From positions 1 through 22,243 of the forward strand of contig JABANP010000690.1 of the NCBI GenBank assembly GCA_013115135.1: a stretch of 22,243 nt of DNA. Reading direction: 5' to 3'. The stretch is from Perkinsus olseni (Eukaryota; Perkinsozoa; Perkinsida; Perkinsidae). This document shows positions 9,410-17,823 of the stretch, piece by piece; the first letter of the stretch is position 1, and each line of letters begins with the position of its first letter. The notes under the pieces were generated by a model. It worked only from the letters and a program-made list of their open reading frames with translations. It was not told where the DNA came from and ran no database searches. The translations under genes and the position numbers were made by a program.

Positions 9410-10732
9410 ATGAGGTTGGCTATCTCTGTATGCCTCCTCCACATTAGGCTGCCTTCCCATGGGGGCGCTCTCTTGACGAGCGGCTCCCAACGGGCGCAAA
9501 GTACCGACGCTTCTGAGCTCGTTTACAGACCAGCGAGGCCCGGCGACATGATGAACCGCCATCCCTTGGACCCTGAAGGCCTCTATGAGATGTTCGTAGC
9601 GGTTGATCCCACAGCCCAGAAGGATGAGGTGAGCATTCTATCGGGGAGGGTTCAACGCTCAGAGTTTTTCAGATTGTTGTTGGTAAAGTTGAGTGGGAGA
9701 TCGACAACAAACCGCCGAAGTATGTCCTATCCAGAATGTAATGCACTCTTCAGCGCCGTAACAGTTCGTTCCCGAAGCAGACTCGTGGATGGTGTAGTCG
9801 TGTCATGCCCAGTGACAACAGGTGTATAATGCCAGCTCGAACCTTTCCGGTGGGCCTTTGAGCACCCGATTGGCTACTCTCATCGATCTCGGATATGATT
9901 GGGAAACCGGTGAAGCACAAAATCCAAGGGAAGGGTACAAAATCCAAGGAAGCGCGTGCGACAGGGAGGCAAAGGCAACAGATAAAACTCCTGAACTCCG
10001 GGTGAAGGCAGGAACGGGAAACCCGACAGGGCAACCCGATCCCGGAACTGTTACCTAGGGCAACTAGAAACCTAAACTATTACCGTGGGCAACAAGATCC
10101 CCGAAAGTGCTTCCTTGAATTTTGGGAATCACCTATTGGGAAACGATACAAAATACAACTAAGAATACATACACTTCTCTTTAGGAGACACTGTCCTATA
10201 TCGACAGTTATCACCTGCTCGTTATCTCAGACCTTGGATGGAGCGAAGGCGTGCTGTAGTGGCTTATATCGGATGTGTCGCTGTGGCTTTCAAATGGTGG
10301 AAAAAGCGTGTCGGGAGTACGATGCTGCCGAGAGCACTTGAAGAGGTGATGGTCGGACTGTCCGCTCGCTACACGAGTGACGCGTGCAGATCCGTGCGAG
10401 GAGACCTGATGTAGTCGCGGCGTACTTGGTGGTCGGCAACAGCAACACTGCTGCTATCAAACTTTATGAAAAGACAAACTTCACTTATGTCACCGATTGT
10501 AAGCCCGACGGGATTACTCTCCAGGGGGGCTCTCATGTGAATTGTTGTTGGCAAGTGACGAGCTTTCCAGGAACGCCGTAGCATTGATTTCTGATACTCG
10601 CCGACAGATGCTATCAAGTCGCGTATATACGTCTACCGTTACCCTCTTCAAAAGGGAATGTGGTCTGGCGGCGGAGTCCTCGATCGGCTGCGGAAAGTAG
10701 GGCGTTGGATGAGACGATGCACGACACTATGA
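9410..10732 (+). CDS. GNAT N-acetyltransferase, tandem copy 1 (NAA50/NAA60-like)
   Basis: Transfers acetyl from acetyl-CoA to an amine, probably a protein N-terminus or small molecule; the substrate is unknown. Exons 9410-9628, 9673-9737, 10231-10345, 10390-10498 and 10608-10732 sum to 633 nt (210 aa). GNAT landmarks: beta-strand VVGKVEWEI; motif A VAYIGCVAVAFKWWKKRVGS, with the (R/K)xxRVGS acetyl-CoA pyrophosphate loop; motif B VVGNSNTAAIKLYEKTNF; and a final strand IKSRIYVYRYPL. The N-terminus, MRLAISVCLLHI, is hydrophobic and may be a weak signal or anchor before the conserved ASELVYRPARPGD block. Intron phases (0, 2, 0, 1) match copies 2 and 3, although the coding sequence is the most diverged of the three. 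Intron 2 is 493 nt, against 73 and 115 nt in the others, and contains a 29-nt minisatellite. Motif A lacks the usual Q/RxxGxG/A glycine pair, having RVGST. Confidence 0.85.
10000..10115 (+). repeat. Degenerate 29-nt minisatellite in GNAT1 intron 2
   Basis: Units starting with GGG begin at 10000, 10029, 10058 and 10087, exactly 29 nt apart. The last three start GGGCAAC and share a GAA...CTRTTACC-like middle; the first (GGGTGAAGG) is more diverged. A separate short duplication, ACAAAATCCAAGG, lies just upstream (about 9918-9950). Confidence 0.6.
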
Positions 10733-11153
10733 TGGTGCCTGATGTTGGTCATAAGGTCGTTCTCCTGTCTCGTTCTCTCTACACAACACTGGAGCGAGAG
10801 ACTGAATCGAACTTTTCGATCTTTCTAGCCTCTCGGACTTTTCTCCTGCCAGGAAATCAACTGTTCGGCGATCGTGCTATGGTCACGGTGGGAGCGAAAT
10901 CGGTCCCTGCAGTCTGAGTATGCCTTCATAAGATAGGAAATGGTAGAGAGTCACCGAGAAGCTATCCCTTCCGCTCTAGTGCCAACCCGACCTCATTACG
11001 ATAGCTTCTGATTGGGGGTAGACCGGGTCGGCTTTTCGCTGGTAGGGACGAATGTTTGAGATTACCGCGAGTTGGACCCCGCGATTACACTCTCCCTCTC
11101 TCACGAGGGCTGCAACAAACAATTGGTGGGCAGTGTGAATTCAGTTCCTCTCT
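10733..11153. other. Intergenic spacer between GNAT copies 1 and 2
   Basis: No coding frame, splice-supported exon or clear repeat was seen. It should contain the copy 1 3' UTR and the copy 2 promoter. Confidence 0.4.
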
Positions 11154-12051
11154 ATGAGAATCATCGTCTTGGCGTACCTAGCCGGGCTGGCGGCGGCCAT
11201 GTTGCCGCTTCGGACAGACGCGCTACTGCCTCGACGCCGGCCTCCTCCAACTTCTGATGGTCGTCGCAGTGCCGGCGAACTAGTCTATAGGCCCGGGAGG
11301 TCAGACGATAGAATGGATGGTAAGCCCTTGAATGCACACGGGGTCTATAGCATCTTCGTCGCGGTTGATCCGAAAACTCTGGTAGGACTCCTTTGCATGC
11401 CAACTGTCCAGTGATTCCTCATCATCATTCAGGCCGTGGTTGGGAAGGTTGAGTGGGAGATCGACCTAGCAGTTCCCGACCGTGTTCTATACAAACTGTA
11501 AGGCACATGAAAGATGCTGTGCTGGTGGAAATGTGGTATGCCTATTGGCGGATGTGGGCTTTCTGGTCAGGCCGGAAGATCAGAAAGCCGTAGTGGCTTA
11601 CATAGGGTGCATAGAAGTCATTCAAGCGTGGCGGAAGAAGCGTGTCGGGAGTACAATGCTTCCGAAAGTTCTCGATAATGTAAGCAGAACCGGCTCTTGC
11701 ACGTACCACCCCTCAGCCGCCGCTCACAGATCCGTATGCAGCGGCCAGACGTTGTGGCGGCGTACTTATATGTCGATCATGATAATAGGTTTGCGGGGCA
11801 GTTGTATCGCAAGTCCAACTTTACTATTATCGACGGTGAGTCGGGATACATCGTCATCTCTCTCACTTCACTTGTTCTTGGATGACGAGTGATTTCTTGA
11901 TTGCTTAGATACACTCCCGTCGCATGTGTACCTTTACCTCTACCCACCCCGAACGCCGCCGCCGGCGGCAACCAACTCAGCCAAAAACAGCGTTTCTGCT
12001 CGACTACGGCGAGGGGTGCGGCGGCTGAGGCCATGGACATATTCCAAATAA
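11154..12051 (+). CDS. GNAT N-acetyltransferase, tandem copy 2 with signal peptide
   Basis: Exons 11154-11381, 11433-11497, 11571-11679, 11730-11835 and 11909-12051 sum to 651 nt (216 aa). The N-terminus (MRIIVLAYLAGLAAAMLPL) is a good signal peptide or anchor, followed by a Pro/Arg-rich linker and the conserved GELVYRPGR block. GNAT core: VVGKVEWEIDL; VAYIGCIEVIQAWRKKRVGS (motif A); AAYLYVDHDNRFAGQLYRKS (motif B with the Asn and Tyr typical of the family); terminal strand SHVYLYLYPP. The C-terminal tail is basic (RLRRGVRRLRPWTYSK). The closest known fold is the NAA50/NAA60 group, but a predicted secretory N-terminus is unusual for those mainly cytosolic or Golgi-facing enzymes. Introns are 51-73 nt. 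The last exon and 3' flank are nearly identical to copy 3. Confidence 0.87.
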
Positions 12052-12443
12052 TATGATGGGCCATCATTGATGGCCTTGTTCGTTGTATTGCTGTCATACC
12101 ATACCATTCGTGTTGAGTTCATAAATGGTACTTGGGTACCTCAAGCTGCGTTACCGTTGATGTCCCGTCAACCCCGCCGCCACATCACGGCCCAGATTTC
12201 CGGACTCCCGACACCAGCGAGCATCGGCGGAGGAGGAGGTTACTCACCCTCGATCACACTCGCTGCCGGAAATGCAGTGAAGCGAAGGAAAACAAGACAG
12301 GATGGTAATACTGCTGCTTAACAAATGGGCTACACGGCGTTTATGGCGTGATCATCATATCCACAATGCGGATTCCACGTGCAGCAAATCTTGCTTACCC
12401 CCGTACGGCGACTAGAGCTGGGCAACCGTACTGGATTTGAGCG
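12052..12443 (+). repeat. Duplicated 3' flank of GNAT copy 2 with Gly-rich short ORF
   Basis: About 12074-12332 closely matches 13917-14382 downstream of copy 3, apart from about 207 nt of extra sequence there. The match includes a plus-strand reading SIGGGGGYSPSITLAAGNAV followed by a basic KRRK...RQDGNTAA. It is in frame in both copies, but the reading frame upstream differs between them by a 2-nt indel. On the opposite strand the same block contains GTGAGT, a donor-like hexamer. It could be a conserved UTR, a terminal exon of another transcript, or passive duplication. 12333-12443 shows nothing. Confidence 0.5.
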
Positions 12444-12447
12444 AGGA

Positions 12448-12838
12448 AATGGGAGAGTTTGCACAGAAGGCAAGGGCGAAACCTATCTCCGCAGAGTTAT
12501 AGCGAGGACGGAAGACTTGCGTTATCTGGCCTAGCATGCTGCAGATGAGTCGGCCTAGTAACCGAGCCGGGAGAGAGTCCGATGGGTGTTAATGATTCGC
12601 TGATAACTGAGCAGATTGTAGCTCATTTCAACGAGTGAGATCCACAAAAGAAGGTTAGGCACTAGGAGACGATTGACGCGCTCGATGGTACTGGAAGATT
12701 CCACGGCGAGAATATTCGCCCGCCACGGAAAGTCGAACGAACACGAGGTCGTTCACTAAAACAATTCTGTTTTTATTTTGGCACCGCAGTTGACGTGTAA
12801 AAATCAATTTCAGCATAGATTTTGAGCTTCAAAATTAT
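12448..12838 (+). repeat. Dispersed repeat, copy B (inverted partner at 747-1145)
   Basis: Aligns to the reverse complement of 747-1145. The coding-like half is decayed: after AKPISAEL there is a TAG, then a frameshift near the second CCT...AGT block. The AT-rich end runs to about 12838, where similarity stops 79 nt before the copy 3 start codon. It sits between GNAT copies 2 and 3, so it either inserted after their duplication or was already in the spacer. Confidence 0.65.
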
Positions 12839-12916
12839 TCCACTGGGCAGGGGGCACAGCATTGGAGTGGCTCCATCTTATTAACCGAATGGGTTGCATC
12901 ACCAGTTCCGTTTTCA

Positions 12917-13909
12917 ATGAGATTAATCAACTCCGCAAGCTCGATACATTCTGGTGCTCTGTCTGCTCTCGTGCTGTACTCGAACCCGGCAAAGCCTCCG
13001 AACCTACTGGCTGCCAACCCACCTCGCAGTTCCAATGCTTCTGAGCTCATATATCGGCCAGCAAGAGAGGGCGATGTGATGGATTATCGCCCTTTGCTCA
13101 TTAACGGCTCCTACCAGATCTTCGTCGCGGTTGATCCGAGAGCTCAAAGTGTTATGGTGGGTACTCTCCCGCGGACCTGCGTGGTACTCGTCTCTGCATG
13201 TGATGTTGAATACTCGGTGCTCCCGCAGGCTGTTGTTGGAAGAGTGGCATGGACCATCATGAGCTTGAATAGTGTGCCGGATGGCGTTTTGTCCACAATG
13301 TAATGAGAAGTGGAAGGCCGACTGTACTTCACGTAGCACAGAGTGCCTACATCTACGATTGGTCATCTCAATAGCAGGGAGGATATGAGGCCTCTGTCAG
13401 ATTGTCCGCTTTAGGGACATAACAGAAGAGGACGATGCCACGGTGGCTTATATAGGACGCATAGAAGTCAGCCCAGCGTGGCGGAAGAAGCGTGTCGGGA
13501 GTACAATGCTTCCGAAAGCACTCGATAATGTAACCACAACCGGCTCTTTCACGTATCACCCCTCGGCCGCCGTTCACAGATCCGTGCAAAGTGGCCAGGC
13601 GTTGTAGCGGCGTACTTTTATGTCGATCATGATAATTTCCTTGCGATGCGGTTGTACCGGAAGTCAAACTTTACTATCATCGACGGTGAGTCGGGTTTGA
13701 GTCAAACCGTTTGACCGTTCCCGAGCCACTCAAACTGCCCGCCTGCATTCTACCTCTCTCGCTTAGATACACCCCCATCACATATGTACCTTTACCTCTA
13801 CCCACCCCGAACGCCGCCAGCGGCGGCAACCAACCCAGCCAAAAACAGCGCTTATCCGCGACTACGGCGAGGGGTGCGGCGGCTGAGGCCATGGACATAT
13901 TCCAAATAA
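12917..13909 (+). CDS. GNAT N-acetyltransferase, tandem copy 3
   Basis: Exons 12917-13156, 13229-13299, 13415-13529, 13580-13685 and 13767-13909 sum to 675 nt (224 aa), with the same phases as copies 1 and 2. The conserved block NASELIYRPAREGD opens the mature region. The core reads VVGRVAWTIM, VAYIGRIEVSPAWRKKRVGS and AAYFYVDHDNFLAMRLYRKS. The terminal strand SHMYLYLYPP and basic tail RLRRGVRRLRPWTYSK are shared with copy 2. The proposed N-terminus (MRLINSASSIHSGALSALVL) is less hydrophobic than in copy 2, and the true start could be elsewhere. Exon 5 has the same 143-nt length as in copy 2 and few differences. Exons 1-3 are much more diverged, which suggests partial gene conversion or uneven selection. 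Confidence 0.85.
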
Positions 13910-13916
13910 TATGATG

Positions 13917-14382
13917 TTCTTGTCCGTTGTATTGCTGTCATACCATACCATTCGTGTTGAGTTTATAAATGGTACTCGGGGGAGCGTATCTCATTGTCTT
14001 TCGTTGACACTAAGCTCGTGGTGGTGAGAGCGTCGAGGGACATGATGAACAGTCGATCAATGCCTCAACTGCCTTCAAGGGCCGGTTAACAGTGCCGCGA
14101 TAATTCTGTCAAAGGTGGGTGAAATCTCGTGTCGCCTAGCGGCCCGTATGAGGTACCTCAACTTGCGTTGTTGATAAGCTTCTCTTTCTCATGATGTCCG
14201 CTGATGTCCCATCAACCCCGCCGCCACATCAGGGCCCAGAATTCCGGACTCCAGACACGAGAGCGAGCATCGGTGGAGGAGGAGGTTACTCACCCTCGAT
14301 CACACTCGCTGCCGGAAATGCAGTGAAGCGAAGGAAAGCAAGACAGGATGGTAATACTGCTGCTCAACAAATGGGCTACTGT
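13917..14382 (+). repeat. Duplicated 3' flank of GNAT copy 3, with insertion
   Basis: Counterpart of 12074-12332. The alignment is interrupted at about 13976-14152 by roughly 177 nt absent from copy 2; both sides carry GGTAC. A smaller block (about 30 nt, near 14168-14200) is also extra. Downstream, GATGTCCC through CAAATGGGCTAC is closely conserved, including the Gly-rich frame, which here reads through (AAQQMGY) where copy 2 has a stop. Confidence 0.55.
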
Positions 14383-15557
14383 CACGTATTCTAACTACAG
14401 TGTATTTGCCATCATCATATCCACATGCAGACAATTCTGCTTACTCCCTTCTACGCCACTCCATCGAGTAGTGTACTCTCCTTCGCCGCGTCCCCTCGCT
14501 GGTTTTCATCCCCGGTGCTTTTGGAGAGGTCTACTCGGAGCTGGCGCTTTGCGTCTTTGCGGCTATGCTCTCCTCCACTTTCGTTCTCTCGTGTAGTTTT
14601 CGAAATCCACCGATTCTCTGGAATATGTTTTGCCGAAGAAAATGACCGAACCATCGTTGAGTATAACCGAACGTTATTAAAATGTGTTGTTGGTCCATAA
14701 ATTCTTGACCTCAGATGCCTCATTCTCCCGTCCGCCTGATCGTCTCCGAAGCAACAATCGGGTAATACTGGACCATGATAGCTGTCTGATGAGCAGGCGG
14801 TATTCAACATGGATAGAACTCGCCGACTCTCTCTAGATGGGAGGAGTCGCTTGATAACTCACAGCTGTTAATTTTCCTTATCGTGAAATTGTTTGTGGAG
14901 CACACCGTAGTGTATGGTGCTGTTTCTCATGTGCTCCTCCCAAGTGAGCGCACTCGGTGCCAGCGTTAGAGCGTTAAATTAACACAGTGTGCTCGATTTT
15001 GATACTCCAGAACGGAAAAAGCGCATAACTTATCGGATACGGGTAATTCTATGACCAACCTCGCGCAATGAGGCTGAGTAGGGATGCAATCTGAGTAAGT
15101 GACAAGTGTTGAACACAAGTCATGTACCGTAGGTCTGCTCAGCTTTCCCTCTTTCTAGATCAGTTATTATCAGAGACTTTTCAGCTACCTGATGTTCTAT
15201 CGTAGACCGTGCACGACCCTATTCCGGCTACTTCCACCTCGGCCATCTCGAGAGGCAGCGCAATCCACGGCGGACCGACGACCAGTGCTGCGCCATTCGG
15301 CCGGAAAGAGGCGCCAACGGGTCATCATGGGATGATGAGCGGACAGTACGGGCAGAATATAGTGCGATATGACAATGCTGGGTATTGGCTGCAGATCTGG
15401 TGAGGGTGGCGATGGGTGACCCGACAGAACTATCCCTTTGGTGGACCTAGTTGCTGTTGTGCGTAGCGGGAGCGGCTTTTCCCTCCGTGACCGGGAGGCC
15501 GAGTCCTCGCTCTCCTCTATCGATCTCAGGCGACCCGCTGCACATGAGTTGTAGCAG
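14383..15557. other. Region without a supported gene
   Basis: Several short ORFs overlap on both strands (for example 14425-14700 plus and 14451-14810 minus), but none shows motifs or splice-consistent partners. 15209-15403 (plus) reads as a Ser/Gly/Thr-rich peptide ending near a GTGAGG donor. It could be a 5' exon of the UNC93-like gene, but no phase-compatible join was established. Confidence 0.35.
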
Positions 15558-16688
15558 ATGACGTTCTCCACCACAGACCGTTCTCCCATTCTCAGTTACT
15601 TCACCGGCATGTCTAACATGATCTTACAAGGGGGGTTCAAGGCTGCAGGAACCCTAGAAGCTACCATTAACGGCGATCTGGCGTTCCTGGGCAACGCTAT
15701 TCTGTAGTGCATCGCACAGCTTCATCATGGTTAACAAGCATGTGTAAAGATACGCCATCTTCGCCTTCGGGTGTCTGTTGATGCCACCACTAATTCGCTG
15801 GATGGAGCTGCGGTCACAGATCAAGTTCATCGCGTTCCTCGGCGGTTTTGGCTATACTTTTTATCTGTAATACAGCACCTATCATCATCGTTCCTATTCG
15901 TGCAAGACAGAAAATTCTTCGCGGGAATAGTATCCCCGAACGGGTGGGCTATTGTAGTCGTCTGTTGTAACTCGCTGGACGCGGACTCTCTGGGGTTATC
16001 AAATTCTTGTACTTTCGTTTGGTGAACAACAACCAATCATACTGGAGCGAAAAACACGCCCAGCAGTGAGTATCATGGACCCTACGATGATAGGCATCGC
16101 ATCTAATGCCACCTGATCTCCCGGACTGTCCCGAGCTCAGCTCTAACGACTTCGCGGTTCTCTCATTCTCTAACGGCTTCGGAGGGCATCGCCGGAACAC
16201 GACTTTCCGCACTCGAACGGAACTTATCGAGGTTGTGGCCCCGCCTTGCAAGGATTCGACCCATGTTCAGTTACGTTAATACGACCACTCCATCCGAAAA
16301 CCCAGGTGCTGCTAGTTGGGTAATCTATCTCATTGGCAGCACTATGGTCGGCCTTGGTGCCCCATTGGTTTGGATACCGACACTTGAGATGGTATCAAGA
16401 TCAGCGTAGGCTATGGGAAGAGGAGGGGAGAAGATCGGACTGCACATTGACTCTACATGAACCAAGGGCATCTACTAGTCGAAGCTTTCGTTGCTTATCC
16501 AGTTCAGCAGCGTGACTTGAGGACAAACTGAACACCACTTTGGTGCGGTATCAGCAGCAGCACTAGAGGGAAGCTATGGACTGGCTGCTGCTGCTTGTGT
16601 ATTCCAGTAGAAGACTACTCCGATAGTCGTTTACTTCGGTGTGGAGAGCATTATTCTTGCGTGGACTCTGCTCTGGACGCCGATGTCC

Positions 16689-16719
<31 letters not shown>

Positions 16720-17265
16720 CCCTAGATACTTTCATGTCCGTGATCTCTCTCGTCCTACATCCCCAACGGCAGCAGCAGCAGCAGCAGGCGGCGGGGGCAT
16801 GGCTCTGTTCAACAGAGCGGAAGATGATGATGATGATGGTGATGATGAGGGACAGCTGCAGCAGGAGGCTCATGCTGGGCAGCAGAGCACTGGTCGTCAA
16901 AATGAAGTAGTGCTCGGGGAGAGGGATTCAATCATTCAGCGCCTCTCCATCATTTAGCGATACGATCGTAACCTCGTTGGTTGTCTAAGTGCGCGATGAA
17001 GTCGTACTGGCATTTCAGATACTACCGCTCGGTGGAAGGCGAGTGGAGAGGGGCTCGATTCTCTCTACTGCTGGAGGGGATTCCCCGAACACTACTTTCT
17101 ACACACGCCTCGATCGGAACTTATCGAGGTGGAGTAGCGATAGTCCCAGGTTCGATCCCCACACCTCGCATTTTATTGTTCAGGTTCAATGGCATATTCT
17201 ACGGCATCTTCCAGCTGCATGGGCTGGTGCTTTATCCATTAGCGGGCAATAGTAGCCAACACTGA
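15558..17265 (+). CDS. UNC93-like multipass membrane protein, partial and apparently interrupted
   Basis: A major-facilitator-type membrane protein of the UNC93/MFSD11 group. Solid exons: 15558-15703 and 15750-15866 (phase 2 join), 16271-16391, and 17184-17265 preceded by an exon ending at 17128. Readings: TM1 with GFKAAGTLEATINGDLAFLG, like the NLQSTI motif of the family; TM2-3 YAIFAFGCLLMPPLIRW and FIAFLGGFGYTFYL; TM4 WVIYLIGSTMVGLGAPLVWI; TM5 SRFNGIFYGIFQLHGLVLYP. Exons between 15867 and 16231 and between 16392 and 17128 are not securely resolved. The TM4-TM5 loop probably includes a low-complexity block (16595-16957) with ten His, Ala6-Gly4 and Asp runs. Coding similarity stops about 95 nt before the transposon end, and the other half of the transporter is not in the window. 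The gene therefore looks split by the insertion, or its remainder lies beyond 22243. Confidence 0.6.
16271..16391 (+). CDS. UNC93-like TM4 exon
   Basis: Listed separately because it is the clearest internal exon. It follows a 39-nt intron (16232-16270, GTTGTG...GTTCAG) and ends at a GTATCA donor. It encodes a YVNTTTPSENPG loop with an N-glycosylation sequon (NTT) and the helix ending GLGAPLVWIPTLEM, which matches the LGLGAAPLW region of UNC93A. The intron before it contains an imperfect tRNA-like T-arm (GGATTCGACCC). Confidence 0.6.
16689..16890 (+). repeat. Trinucleotide microsatellites (CAT/CAG/GAT)
   Basis: About ten CAT repeats near 16690-16719, six GCA near 16770-16788, and a GAT-rich run near 16822-16848. 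In the frame 16595-16957 these encode ten His, Ala6-Gly4 and an Asp5-Gly-Asp2-Glu segment, and the frame ends in ERDSIIQRLSII. Other frames give Ile/Met/Gln runs. The His/Ala/Asp frame is preferred for its hydrophilic, loop-like composition, but this is a judgement. Confidence 0.6.
17129..17183 (+). other. 55-nt UNC93-like intron with sense tRNA 3'-end-like cassette
   Basis: The intron has a GTGGAG donor and a TTGTTCAG acceptor. Inside it reads TCCCAGGTTCGATCCCCAC (B-box GTTCGATCCC at 17150-17159), then a seven-base acceptor-like ACCTCGC and discriminator A, followed immediately by TTTT. From the B-box to the T run the spacing equals that of a tRNA 3' end followed by a Pol III terminator. T-stem pairing is not preserved beyond two pairs. 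Confidence 0.6.
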
Positions 17266-17359
17266 TGATACCACCGAGTAAGACGGCAGCAGCAAGAGCA
17301 CGCCAAGGACAGCATGATTCCTGCGCTCCTTCTCGTACCCCAACTCGAATTGGAATCCC

Positions 17360-17476
17360 CCAATTTTGTACGACCCCAATACTGTACGACAGGCTGATCT
17401 CGCTCGCCCTAAATTCGCCCCCCAATATTGTACGACGTGAAAAGCAGACTTGTGGCGTGCTCCAATACTGTACGAC
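17360..17476. repeat. Left terminal inverted repeat with four 15-nt motifs
   Basis: Motif copies at 17360-17374 (CCAATTTTGTACGAC), 17376-17390, 17422-17436 (CCAATATTGTACGAC) and 17462-17476. Only 17368-17438 is conserved base for base with the right end. Between the third and fourth motifs the two ends have diverged but the spacing is kept, as expected if a protein binds the motifs. Confidence 0.8.
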
Positions 17477-17488
17477 GAGAAATGGCGC

Positions 17489-17511
17489 GCAAGCCCTGGA
17501 ACTTCCAGGGC
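17489..17511. repeat. Near-perfect palindrome just inside the left end
   Basis: Arms of 11 nt (AAGCCCTGGAA and its reverse complement) flank a single C, 12 nt inside the innermost terminal motif. No matching palindrome lies at the equivalent place at the right end. Confidence 0.6.
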
Positions 17512-17823
17512 TTTCGGGATGGAAGCCCAGTCGCTAAACACAACGCTTTCGTTCGCTCTATTAACACAGTAACAAGAGTAACAATAGCAATGTTAAGCGC
17601 CGTACAATTCCTGATGTAACGTAACCGCTGCCTGCCACTGAATGCATTGACCAACACAGCACAATAGCGAAACTCAAAACCAGACTGAAACTTGGTAGTT
17701 TACGTAGCGTGAGATCATTGGCGCTGCAAGAGACGTATACTGCCTCTATTGCAGTTCCTACGAAAGACATGACAGAAGCTATACGCGCTCTCATGCGTGA
17801 GCCGAAGTTGCGCACACAAAGAA

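Noticed and set aside
15197..15589. 130-aa minus-strand ORF
   Set aside because: No recognisable motif. It overlaps a low-complexity plus-strand frame and the UNC93-like start, and composition alone does not support it.
16641..16910. Plus-strand ORF with a poly-Ile run resembling a membrane helix
   Set aside because: The Ile run is the CAT microsatellite read in another frame; it also turns the GAT run into poly-Met, which is implausible.
17186..17425. Minus-strand ORF with a hydrophobic segment (ALAAAVLLGGIISVG)
   Set aside because: It overlaps the UNC93-like TM5 exon on the other strand and then runs through transposon terminal repeats. Hydrophobicity alone is not enough.
17265..17537. 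Plus-strand 90-aa ORF across the left transposon end
   Set aside because: It is produced by reading through the terminal motif copies (repeated CTT/YCTT-like residues) and has no domain or splice support.
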